Source: Membranipora membranacea (lineage: Eukaryota; Bryozoa; Gymnolaemata; Cheilostomatida; Membraniporidae). From it: a stretch of 64,000 nucleotides of DNA. Positions 60,101 to 61,969 of this stretch are shown here, one piece after another. A program made the position numbers and the translations under genes. The notes under the pieces are model-generated. The model was not told the DNA's origin. It saw only the letters and a list, made by a program, of their open reading frames with translations, and did no database searches. The DNA lies in assembly GCA_914767715.1 (NCBI GenBank), contig OU612073.1, forward strand, positions 1,862,001 through 1,926,000, written 5' to 3'. Each line of letters opens with the position of its first letter. Within the stretch, counting starts at the first letter, position 1.

Positions 60101-61672
60101 TATCTTTAAGATTTTGAAGCTTGATATATGAATATTTATTCACATCAATATCTGATTATCACAATAATTATTCCTTAGGTTTGAAGCACACTTACCTGCA
60201 AATATAAGTATAAGTTGTCCCAATAGTGAGTTGGTCTTCATTTGTAACTTGGATATCATGTGATGGTCCCCATAGTTGCATCATGTTGAGTCCTGTAAAT
60301 AAAGACTGCTTAGGTCAGGACAAACAGCTAAATTCTTATTTATTTTGAATTATTTTAAATCAAAAAAAGATCATCACCCTTCGCTCATCACACACACGCT
60401 ACCTCCTCCAAGAATATACTGGAGAAGATATAAATGACTTCCACCCATTAAACCTAACTATTTACTACCAGTTGTCAGGAGTTGTCCCTTATTATAGGGG
60501 GCGCTGAAAAGATGAGACCAAAAAGCACTTTTTATATGCTATCATTGGAGCAGATCATACTGTTTGGTCTGACAGCCAGGGAAATTAAGATAAAAATAAA
60601 AGGAACGTCATGTCAAAGTCCACTTATGCTACATTATATTGAATTTCATATTCATCATATTATATAATATGATAAATATATCATCAACAAAAAGACAAAT
60701 ATAATAATCCAGCTTTGAATGTTGAATATTATATAAATCCAACCTGATACTATTGATAGCAGAAGAGAGATTCAGAATAGCATAAATATAAGTTTAATGT
60801 TATTGTAATACAAAACAATTCTATATTTTACACAATTCCTTAATAAATATATGGTATTTATTTGTGAAAAAAAGTTCAGCTGCATAGTTCATGGCACCTT
60901 CCTTTCTTAAACTAAATTTCAATGTAATTGGTCGGGTTTTTTATATTTTAATATGTTGCTATTTAGTTTTAATTGTATTAGAAAATAAGATTTTTTGATA
61001 ATTTTATCTTTCAGGTATTACTGAATAAATAGATTAATTGAAATTGGCTGAAATCAAGGAGTTTTTCATCTAAAGGTCTCATCTGTTTCATATTAAGTTT
61101 TCAAAAGTATGAGTCTCATCTGTAAATGATCAGGGGAGATTACTCTGCAAAACATAACTCCATTATCTGCACAAAGTAATTTAATTCAAATGATTTTGCA
61201 AAATCAGAGACATCCACCACATTCACTGTTTCATCTAGATATTATAAGAGGTCGTCTATTTGAATTTCAGAATATAAGTCTTAGTTGACTCAGAACACGA
61301 TACTCATGGTATCTTCCAACGAAAAGGAGCCAAACGATCGGTTTGCAATGCTCTATGACAGTGTGCTCTGCTCAGAGTATTTTTCAGGAAGGCTGCTTAT
61401 TGTAAAACAAAGACCAATAGTTGTACTAGTGTTACCTCAGGCAATTCAGGCAATGGGTGTTTAGTGAATCAAACATATGCCAAGTTTATCTCCATATTCC
61501 AAAAAAATTGGTACCAGTGGCACTCACCTTTATGAACTTTTTGATACAAAATCCCATCCGGACCTTTCAGAAGATCAAATGAAGCTATACTGTCAGTGAA
61601 GGATGAGCCACTAAACTGAGAAGACGTAAGAATTTGTCTACTGTTTCCATTGCTGTCATACAGATATATTCC
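15018..61672 (-). CDS. Giant multi-EGF single-pass membrane protein (47-exon model)
   Basis: All exons listed below between these coordinates read in one direction. The modelled protein is roughly 2000 residues in this window. In order it has an unrecognised N-terminal region (four exons, 57.5-61.7 kb), 37 EGF-like modules of about 41 residues, one shortened EGF-like module, a juxtamembrane region, one transmembrane helix and a 17-residue cytoplasmic tail. Most modules start D-x-D/N-E-C and carry C-x-N-x4-F/Y-x-C, the known calcium-binding and Asn-hydroxylation pattern, so a rigid, calcium-dependent extracellular rod is expected. EGF exons are uniformly phase 1-1 with GT-AG introns. No signal peptide or start codon was identified. 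Whether it is an adhesion protein, receptor or matrix component cannot be told from sequence. It is not obviously Notch or fibrillin, since no LNR, ankyrin or TB modules are seen. Confidence 0.85.
15450..15524 (-). CDS. Juxtamembrane exon (25 codons)
   Basis: It is phase 1-1, with acceptor GTATTCCAG and donor GTAAGT. It contains [20 protein letters not shown] and ends near TEE. A longer version using an upstream acceptor is also open, so the 5' boundary is not certain. There are no cysteines. Confidence 0.6.
15931..16146 (-). CDS. Juxtamembrane exon (72 codons), possible SEA-like half
   Basis: It is phase 1-1 with donor GTAAGT. It begins [11 protein letters not shown], which with the preceding exon's YLRFLPG resembles the strand pair of SEA domains that reads PGS-V-hydrophobic. 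It then has CGVCSC and a Lys/Glu-rich stretch, and ends TTIGYKIEK. The SEA assignment is a guess from pattern only. Confidence 0.6.
16296..16493 (-). CDS. Juxtamembrane exon (66 codons), possible SEA-like half
   Basis: It is phase 1-1, with acceptor TTTGTAG and donor GTCAGG. It contains [15 protein letters not shown], an Ala/Ile/Thr-rich middle with NITAAI, then [17 protein letters not shown]. There are no cysteines. Size and order with the following exon would fit a single globular domain of about 120-140 residues before the membrane. Confidence 0.6.
17120..17170 (-). CDS. Small linker exon (17 codons)
   Basis: It follows GCTGAAG and precedes GTAATG. It is phase 1-1 and encodes [16 protein letters not shown]. 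It was chosen because it is open and phase-compatible, but so short an exon could be false. Confidence 0.4.
17521..17631 (-). CDS. Shortened EGF-like exon
   Basis: Phase 1-1, 37 codons. It reads [11 protein letters not shown], then a [12 protein letters not shown] core, so it keeps five cysteines in EGF-like spacing but ends before the last one. It also lacks the D-x-D-E-C calcium start. It is the membrane-proximal end of the EGF array, and looks like a diverged or decayed module that is still spliced in frame. Confidence 0.65.
17768..17890 (-). CDS. Calcium-binding EGF-like exon
   Basis: 41 codons, phase 1-1. IDEC start, six cysteines, [10 protein letters not shown] core with the C-x-N-x4-F-x-C hydroxylation pattern, GFIGTG turn before the last cysteine. 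It is the last complete module before the membrane. Confidence 0.9.
18173..18295 (-). CDS. Calcium-binding EGF-like exon
   Basis: 41 codons, phase 1-1. DDEC start, first loop [17 protein letters not shown] core, GYTGTG turn. Acceptor TTTGTTAG, donor GTATAT. Confidence 0.9.
18853..18975 (-). CDS. Calcium-binding EGF-like exon
   Basis: 41 codons, phase 1-1. [11 protein letters not shown] start, [10 protein letters not shown] core, GYSGTG turn, six cysteines. Donor GTGAAG. Confidence 0.9.
19406..19531 (-). CDS. Calcium-binding EGF-like exon, PP-insert subtype
   Basis: 42 codons, phase 1-1. [11 protein letters not shown] start and [11 protein letters not shown] core. One extra proline lengthens the third loop; the same subtype occurs at 20890 and 23774, suggesting those three share a recent ancestor. 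Confidence 0.9.
20059..20181 (-). CDS. Calcium-binding EGF-like exon
   Basis: 41 codons, phase 1-1. [12 protein letters not shown] start, [10 protein letters not shown] core, GYSGNG turn. Donor GTAATT. Confidence 0.9.
20890..21015 (-). CDS. Calcium-binding EGF-like exon, PP-insert subtype
   Basis: 42 codons, phase 1-1. [11 protein letters not shown] start, [11 protein letters not shown] core, GYIGDG turn. Closest to the 19406 and 23774 modules by the PPGS insertion. Confidence 0.9.
21080..21215 (+). repeat. LINE-derived fragment
   Basis: A plus-strand frame reads [16 protein letters not shown], resembling the extreme C-terminal tail of many non-LTR retrotransposon polyproteins (AQDR-x-x-WR). 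It lies in the intron between the 20890 and 21371 exons and has no neighbouring LINE parts. Confidence 0.45.
21371..21493 (-). CDS. Calcium-binding EGF-like exon
   Basis: 41 codons, phase 1-1. [11 protein letters not shown] start, [10 protein letters not shown] core, GYEGTG turn. Donor GTGAGT. Confidence 0.9.
22123..22245 (-). CDS. Calcium-binding EGF-like exon
   Basis: 41 codons, phase 1-1. [11 protein letters not shown] start, [10 protein letters not shown] core, GHSGNG in place of the usual GY turn, six cysteines. Confidence 0.9.
   Translation of the reverse strand: MLTNALKIIITAILMHLAITQMDHLIVLAMMGTVEMERYV
22538..22660 (-). CDS. Calcium-binding EGF-like exon
   Basis: 41 codons, phase 1-1. 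[11 protein letters not shown] start, [10 protein letters not shown] core (Ala replaces the usual Gly), GYIGDG turn. Donor GTGAGT. Confidence 0.9.
23090..23212 (-). CDS. Calcium-binding EGF-like exon
   Basis: 41 codons, phase 1-1. [11 protein letters not shown] start, [10 protein letters not shown] core, GYTGNG turn. Donor GTAAAC. Confidence 0.9.
   Translation of the reverse strand, partial: TSMNALNCYMTATGKLVVTTRSAPTYASATLVIQEMEHHV
23541..23754. repeat. Dispersed MITE-like repeat, copy 1
   Basis: It matches 56601-56800 in inverted orientation across about 170 bases, starting TTATAGTCAGGCA and including TCATTCTCTGCATTATGATG. Its end holds a hairpin (about 23700-23740, TCCCGGAAGTGC and GCACATCCGGGA), whose orientation relative to the rest is reversed between the two copies. 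It lies in an intron. Confidence 0.7.
23774..23899 (-). CDS. Calcium-binding EGF-like exon, PP-insert subtype
   Basis: 42 codons, phase 1-1. [11 protein letters not shown] start, [11 protein letters not shown] core, GYNGTG turn. It ends TATG before GTGAGG, unlike the usual CAG. A dispersed repeat ends only about 20 bases from this donor. Confidence 0.9.
24424..25379. mobile_element. Non-autonomous hAT-like element, complete (956 bp)
   Basis: It begins CATACTTGCCAAGT and ends with its exact reverse complement ACTTGGCAAGTATG. It is flanked by a perfect 8-bp duplication CTGTGAGC (24416-24423 and 25380-25387), diagnostic of hAT-class insertion. It contains no transposase. Relatives are at 7683 (truncated) and 30820. 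It includes a G/C-rich hairpin (about 25240-25275) and a GGTGCTTCGCACC hairpin. It is inserted in the intron between EGF exons 23774 and 25471. Confidence 0.9.
25471..25593 (-). CDS. Calcium-binding EGF-like exon
   Basis: 41 codons, phase 1-1. DDNEC start, [10 protein letters not shown] core (Arg in place of the usual Ser), GYEGNG turn. It lies about 90 bases from the hAT element. Confidence 0.9.
25947..26069 (-). CDS. Calcium-binding EGF-like exon
   Basis: 41 codons, phase 1-1. [11 protein letters not shown] start, [10 protein letters not shown] core, GFSGNG turn. Donor GTAAAT. Confidence 0.9.
26668..26790 (-). CDS. Calcium-binding EGF-like exon
   Basis: 41 codons, phase 1-1. [11 protein letters not shown] start, [10 protein letters not shown] core, GYSGSG turn. 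Donor GTAAAG. Confidence 0.9.
27067..27189 (-). CDS. EGF-like exon with a seventh cysteine
   Basis: 41 codons, phase 1-1. [11 protein letters not shown] start and [10 protein letters not shown] core. The usual GY-S/T-GDG turn reads GYCGDG, so the module has seven cysteines and would leave one unpaired unless it bonds to another module or chain. It ends TATG before GTACGT. Confidence 0.9.
27394..27530. repeat. 12-bp minisatellite
   Basis: About ten units of ATCATCACTAAG and variants (CTAACATCATCA). On the minus strand one frame is open and gives an acidic Leu/Val-Ser-Asp-Asp repeat, but no splice sites or EGF sequence connect it to the gene. It sits in the intron between 27189 and 28081. Confidence 0.85.
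28081..28203 (-). CDS. Calcium-binding EGF-like exon, duplicated family
   Basis: 41 codons, phase 1-1. [12 protein letters not shown] start, [10 protein letters not shown] core. It differs from the 40914 module at only a few positions, and their introns are also alike, so this is a recent duplicate separated by about 12.8 kb. Confidence 0.9.
28290..28603. mobile_element. Hairpin (foldback) element
   Basis: Arms of about 90 bases are near-perfect reverse complements: AAGCAATAGCATGTTGAGAT to the left, ATCTCAATATGCTATTGCTT to the right. The middle holds two copies of a segment with CTACCTAAATTGTCTTTACA. No open frame. A third arm-like copy is at 28723. Confidence 0.85.
28723..28880. mobile_element. 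Partial copy of the hairpin element
   Basis: It repeats the left arm (GATTAGTAGTGCAAACTAAA and onward to AGAGGGATAATTTCAAG), then runs into the inverted form of the inner segment. It lacks a right arm, so it is a half element. Confidence 0.75.
29473..29598 (-). CDS. EGF-like exon, first of a duplicated pair (unit 1)
   Basis: 42 codons, phase 1-1. DDQEC replaces D-x-D-E-C (Gln is allowed at that position in calcium-binding EGF). [10 protein letters not shown] core, GYTGDG turn. Near-identical to the modules at 31767 and 39323. Confidence 0.9.
29800..29922 (-). CDS. Calcium-binding EGF-like exon, second of pair (unit 1)
   Basis: 41 codons, phase 1-1. [12 protein letters not shown] start, [10 protein letters not shown] core, GYHGNG turn. 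Sister modules are at 32017 and 39572. Confidence 0.9.
29990..30015 (-). pseudogene. Relic of an EGF exon 3' end
   Basis: The plus-strand sequence TTACCTGACAGGTGACCCCG matches, with few changes, the donor and last codons of live modules such as 40299 (TTACCCGAGCAGGTGACTCC). The rest of the exon is gone. The equivalent position after the second pair is where the LINE at 32258 begins. Confidence 0.55.
30733..30819 (+). repeat. tRNA-derived SINE head, interrupted by a hAT element
   Basis: It contains an A-box-like TGGTGTAGTGGTTAGGA and a B-box-like CCAGGTTAAAATTCCGG at tRNA spacing. The acceptor stem does not close, so it is not a functional tRNA. The hAT element at 30820 is inserted immediately downstream. 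Confidence 0.6.
30820..31254. mobile_element. Non-autonomous hAT-like element, short form (435 bp)
   Basis: It begins CATACTTGCCAAGT and ends ACTTGACAAGTATG, with one mismatch in the inverted ends. It is flanked by the perfect 8-bp duplication TAAGGGAG (30812-30819 and 31255-31262). It shares end and sub-terminal sequence with the 24424 element but lacks over half of its interior. Confidence 0.9.
31767..31892 (-). CDS. EGF-like exon, first of duplicated pair (unit 2)
   Basis: 42 codons, phase 1-1. [13 protein letters not shown] start, [10 protein letters not shown] core. Its flanking intron sequence also matches 29440-29470 and 39290-39320, showing duplication of whole genomic units. Confidence 0.9.
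32017..32139 (-). CDS. Calcium-binding EGF-like exon, second of pair (unit 2)
   Basis: 41 codons, phase 1-1. [12 protein letters not shown] start, [10 protein letters not shown] core, GYHGNG turn. It ends about 120 bases from the LINE insertion. Confidence 0.9.
32576..34404 (+). pseudogene. LINE ORF1: J-domain-like N-terminus, coiled coil, zinc knuckles
   Basis: From an ATG at 32576 the frame is open except for a stop at 32756 and frameshifts near 33185, 33627 and 34040. Residues about 40-105 look like a complete J-domain: [12 protein letters not shown], then [17 protein letters not shown] with the HPD tripeptide, then a third helix ending NKTYNDI. J-domains stimulate Hsp70 ATPase. Next come an unrecognised segment, a Ser/Thr/Lys-rich linker, a coiled coil (33480-33745), a Pro/Ser-rich stretch, an RRM-like [13 protein letters not shown] segment, and three zinc knuckles: C-x2-C-x4-H-x4-C, an atypical second, and C-x2-C-x3-H-x6-C. 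The zinc knuckles are normal for LINE ORF1 proteins; I know of no described LINE ORF1 with a J-domain. Confidence 0.8.
34397..37228 (+). pseudogene. LINE ORF2: EEP endonuclease and reverse transcriptase, with deletion
   Basis: The start ATG overlaps the ORF1 stop. 34397-35275 encodes an apurinic-type endonuclease with [29 protein letters not shown] and DILIT motifs. A stop (TAG at 35276), a frameshift near 35575, then the N-terminal reverse transcriptase motif [16 protein letters not shown] follow. At about 35893-35905 the sequence jumps directly to [15 protein letters not shown], so roughly 100 residues of the fingers are deleted. [13 protein letters not shown] and YADD (36167-36178) are intact. 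A C-terminal zinc-binding-like part ([17 protein letters not shown]) lies at 37070-37130. No RNase H is evident. Confidence 0.85.
39323..39448 (-). CDS. EGF-like exon, first of duplicated pair (unit 3)
   Basis: 42 codons, phase 1-1. [13 protein letters not shown] start. The protein matches the 29473 module almost exactly. It is the copy on the upstream side of the LINE. Confidence 0.9.
39572..39694 (-). CDS. Calcium-binding EGF-like exon, second of pair (unit 3)
   Basis: 41 codons, phase 1-1. [12 protein letters not shown] start, [10 protein letters not shown] core, GYHGNG turn. It is the most diverged of its three sisters. Confidence 0.9.
40299..40421 (-). CDS. EGF-like exon with altered calcium ligand
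   Basis: 41 codons, phase 1-1. The start reads DVVEC in place of D-x-D/N-E-C, losing one expected calcium ligand. [10 protein letters not shown] core, GYSGTG turn. It is otherwise very close to the 40914 and 28081 modules, and its intron shares long stretches with theirs. Confidence 0.9.
40914..41036 (-). CDS. Calcium-binding EGF-like exon, duplicated family
   Basis: 41 codons, phase 1-1. [12 protein letters not shown] start, [10 protein letters not shown] core. It lies 615 bases from its sister at 40299, with matching intron sequence between (for example the CTTATCTGACACTG and TTTTGCAGATAGAAGGCTGA blocks). Confidence 0.9.
41448..41700. mobile_element. Hairpin MITE (253 bp)
   Basis: Two arms of about 77 bases are nearly perfect reverse complements (AGGTAAATTCGCGCCCTTGG on the left, CCAAGGGCGCGAATTTACCT on the right). 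The loop is about 100 bases and non-coding. No clear target duplication is seen. It lies in the intron between 41036 and 42632. Confidence 0.85.
42632..42757 (-). CDS. Calcium-binding EGF-like exon, Asp-rich start
   Basis: 42 codons, phase 1-1. [13 protein letters not shown] start, [10 protein letters not shown] core, GYTGNG turn. Duplicate of 44950; the flanking introns also match. A LINE fragment now separates the two copies. Confidence 0.9.
43060..44480 (+). mobile_element. Degenerate CR1/L2-like LINE, 5' portion
   Basis: It begins with a coiled-coil frame containing [20 protein letters not shown] and stops. It continues with an ORF1 domain (43452-43737) of the type shared with baculovirus FP proteins, including [23 protein letters not shown], then [13 protein letters not shown]. 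From about 44076 come endonuclease pieces ([15 protein letters not shown], then VVGDLNID after a frameshift). No reverse transcriptase follows, so the 3' two thirds are missing. Confidence 0.75.
44490..44665 (-). repeat. tRNA-derived SINE head
   Basis: The reverse complement has an A-box region GTGGCTCAGTTGGTTAGAGC and a B-box-like TATTTGAATCCC at tRNA distance. The acceptor stem does not pair, so it is a SINE or pseudogene and not a working tRNA. It abuts the LINE fragment. Confidence 0.65.
44950..45075 (-). CDS. Calcium-binding EGF-like exon, Asp-rich start
   Basis: 42 codons, phase 1-1. [13 protein letters not shown] start, [10 protein letters not shown] core, GYTGDG turn. Sister of 42632. 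Confidence 0.9.
45451..45573 (-). CDS. Calcium-binding EGF-like exon
   Basis: 41 codons, phase 1-1. [12 protein letters not shown] start, [10 protein letters not shown] core, GFTGDG turn. Donor GTAAGT. Confidence 0.9.
45932..46054 (-). CDS. Calcium-binding EGF-like exon
   Basis: 41 codons, phase 1-1. [12 protein letters not shown] start, [10 protein letters not shown] core, GFDGDG turn. The 325 bases on its donor side match the introns around 40299 and 40914. Confidence 0.9.
47110..47232 (-). CDS. Calcium-binding EGF-like exon
   Basis: 41 codons, phase 1-1. [12 protein letters not shown] start, [10 protein letters not shown] core, GFSGSG turn. Donor GTGAAT. Confidence 0.9.
47512..47580. repeat. 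5-bp microsatellite
   Basis: Repeats of ATGTC grade into ACGTC/GCGTC and then into ATATC units. Located in an intron. Confidence 0.9.
47629..47757 (-). CDS. EGF-like exon with an extra terminal cysteine
   Basis: 43 codons, phase 1-1. [12 protein letters not shown] start, [10 protein letters not shown] core, then [11 protein letters not shown], giving seven cysteines. The glycine-rich turn seen in the other modules is replaced. Donor GTAAAT. Confidence 0.85.
48080..48199 (-). CDS. EGF-like exon, short first loop
   Basis: 40 codons, phase 1-1. [10 protein letters not shown] has a shortened first loop, then [10 protein letters not shown] and [10 protein letters not shown]. Six cysteines. The donor reads GTCGAG, weaker than the others. 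Confidence 0.85.
49220..49514. mobile_element. TTAA-flanked MITE (295 bp)
   Basis: Ends are AGTGACAGTCCTACTAG and CTAATAGGACTGACCCT (imperfect inverted repeats), each flanked by TTAA (49216-49219 and 49515-49518). Inside is a hairpin of GATCATAGTGGATCATAGT around a C tract at 49377-49390. TTAA targets are used by piggyBac and Kolobok elements; the purine start and pyrimidine end suit Kolobok better. Confidence 0.7.
49745..49867 (-). CDS. Calcium-binding EGF-like exon
   Basis: 41 codons, phase 1-1. [12 protein letters not shown] start, [10 protein letters not shown] core, GFAGDG turn. Its acceptor-side intron resembles those of 50678 and 51889. Confidence 0.9.
50678..50800 (-). CDS. Calcium-binding EGF-like exon
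   Basis: 41 codons, phase 1-1. [12 protein letters not shown] start, [10 protein letters not shown] core, GYTGDG turn. Confidence 0.9.
51457..51585 (-). CDS. Calcium-binding EGF-like exon, longer second loop
   Basis: 43 codons, phase 1-1. [12 protein letters not shown] start, a NANPNQVC loop two residues longer than usual, [10 protein letters not shown] core, GYARNGGSC end. Confidence 0.9.
51889..52008 (-). CDS. Calcium-binding EGF-like exon, short first loop
   Basis: 40 codons, phase 1-1. [11 protein letters not shown] start, [10 protein letters not shown] core, GFSGSG turn. A 3.6-kb intron filled with mobile elements separates it from the next exon upstream (55589). Confidence 0.9.
53040..53165 (-). 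repeat. tRNA-derived SINE-like sequence
   Basis: The reverse complement has GGCTGAATAGCTCAGTGTGT (A-box region) and a perfect B box GGTTCGAATCC. The anticodon arm is expanded and the acceptor ends do not pair, so it is not a functional tRNA. Confidence 0.65.
53190..53345 (-). repeat. Second tRNA-derived SINE-like sequence
   Basis: The reverse complement has GGTGCAATCGGTTATCGCGC and the B-box form GGTTTGAATCC. The body past the B box (53200-53235) resembles 59380-59420 (GGTGTACACC, CTGGAGGCT, ACAATCAA), so the two share a repeat family. Confidence 0.6.
53942..55467. mobile_element. TTAA-flanked element interrupted by a hAT element
   Basis: The ends AGATCTCCTAGCAGGGTTCC and the inverted GTGAACCCTGCTTGGGGACCT are imperfect reverse complements over about 70 bases, each flanked by TTAA (53938-53941 and 55468-55471). 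Removing the hAT insertion leaves roughly 610 bp. A stretch at 54150-54170 (TTGGCCTAGTGGTTAGCG) looks like a tRNA A box, so the interior may derive from, or contain, a SINE. Confidence 0.7.
54350..55257. mobile_element. hAT-like element with 8-bp duplication (908 bp)
   Basis: It begins CAGCTGTGGGCAACC and ends GGTTGCCCACCCATG, an end type (CAG...GTGGGCAA) common in hAT elements. It is flanked by the perfect duplication GCTTAGAA (54342-54349 and 55258-55265). The minus-strand open stretch 54888-54634 shows no convincing transposase motif. Its ends differ from the CATACTTGCC group at 24424. Confidence 0.85.
55589..55711 (-). CDS. Calcium-binding EGF-like exon
   Basis: 41 codons, phase 1-1. [12 protein letters not shown] start, [10 protein letters not shown] core, GYTGNG turn. 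Donor GTAAGA. Confidence 0.9.
56164..56298 (-). CDS. EGF-like exon, first of the array
   Basis: 45 codons, phase 1-1. [11 protein letters not shown] lacks the leading D-x-D. The third loop is longer ([12 protein letters not shown]), as is the last ([11 protein letters not shown]). It is the most N-terminal EGF module found. It ends TGTCAAG before GTGAGA. Confidence 0.85.
56601..56800. repeat. Dispersed MITE-like repeat, copy 2
   Basis: Inverted partner of 23541-23754. The hairpin loop portion (56611-56647) is in the same plus-strand orientation as in copy 1, although the rest is inverted. Confidence 0.7.
56982..57501. mobile_element. Hairpin MITE next to a splice donor (520 bp)
   Basis: Arms of about 155 bases, GTAATAGACAGTTTTCTGAG on the left and its reverse complement on the right, are nearly identical. 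No open frame. The right end lies 19 bases from the donor of the 57521 exon. Confidence 0.85.
57521..57685 (-). CDS. N-terminal-region exon, 55 codons, domain unrecognised
   Basis: It is phase 1-1, after TTTTTCAG and before GTGAGT. It contains [18 protein letters not shown], then [17 protein letters not shown] and FILARF. Two cysteines. The strand-like hydrophobic pattern suggests a beta-rich domain. It joins the first EGF exon in phase. Confidence 0.65.
57810..57833. repeat. Poly-C tract
   Basis: An uninterrupted C run of about 24 bases in an intron. Similar shorter runs occur at 48652-48665 and 49377-49390. Their exact lengths are unlikely to be sequenced reliably. Confidence 0.8.
58041..58403. 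mobile_element. TTAA-flanked MITE (363 bp)
   Basis: Ends are AGGGCAACCAAGGTTTC and GAAACCCTGGTTGCCCT, inverted repeats with one mismatch, flanked by TTAA (58037-58040 and 58404-58407). No transposase. Confidence 0.8.
58530..59375. repeat. Inverted repeat pair rich in GGGTT/AACCC
   Basis: 58530-58645 (GGAACGGGTTTTGAAACC, then CGGGTCAGTACCGGGT) matches the reverse complement of 59255-59370 (GGAACGGGTTCACAAAACC, GGGTCAGGGTCCGGGT). The arms are about 110 bases and the space between about 600. It may be the two ends of one DNA element; no duplication is resolved. Confidence 0.6.
59366..59462. repeat. Hairpin repeat
   Basis: GACAGAGTAGGCTTGTTGGG with GAGGTGTACACC on the left pairs with GGTGTATACCTCCCCCACAAG and CTTACTCTGTC on the right. 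The loop contains the SINE-body piece shared with 53200. Confidence 0.8.
59672..59956 (-). CDS. N-terminal-region exon, 95 codons, domain unrecognised
   Basis: It is phase 1-1, after CTACAACAG and before GTGGGT. It contains [19 protein letters not shown], then [12 protein letters not shown] and a Gly/Asp-rich patch, then [15 protein letters not shown]. Three cysteines. The alternating hydrophobic pattern suits a beta-sandwich, but I cannot assign a family. Confidence 0.65.
60196..60292 (-). CDS. N-terminal-region exon, 97 bases, phase problem
   Basis: It is bounded by TTTACAG and GTAAGTG. The only open frame starts in phase 1, matching the 61528 exon, and reads [15 protein letters not shown] to [10 protein letters not shown]. 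It ends in phase 2, while the next exon requires phase 1. An exon may be missing, a splice site misplaced, or the assembly may carry an error. Confidence 0.5.
61528..61672 (-). CDS. N-terminal-region exon, 48 codons
   Basis: It follows GTGTTTCAG in phase 0 and ends AAAG before GTGAGT in phase 1. It contains [15 protein letters not shown] and [17 protein letters not shown]. It is the most 5' exon I can support. Its phase-0 start breaks the phase 1-1 pattern, so it may belong to a different module near the N-terminus. Confidence 0.55.
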
Positions 61673-61969
61673 CTGAAACACATAACCCTGAATTATAAAA
61701 TAAAATCTTTCAAACATAAGAAAATATATATTTAGGTTGGCTGAGATGGGTAAACATAATATTCATATTATTTTGCCGTACGTTCTCATTTTGAAGAGAA
61801 TTAATCTAACTTGTTGCTCATTGGTTTAATATTGTGTAAGTCACATTTAGACCAAGATAGAGAGGTTTTATATATAATTTCCATCAAAAATCTTGTTTCA
61901 AATTGGTTAAAATTTTGAGCTGAACAGCATCTGTATGATTTTATTTTTGCCATACTTGTGAGACCTGTC

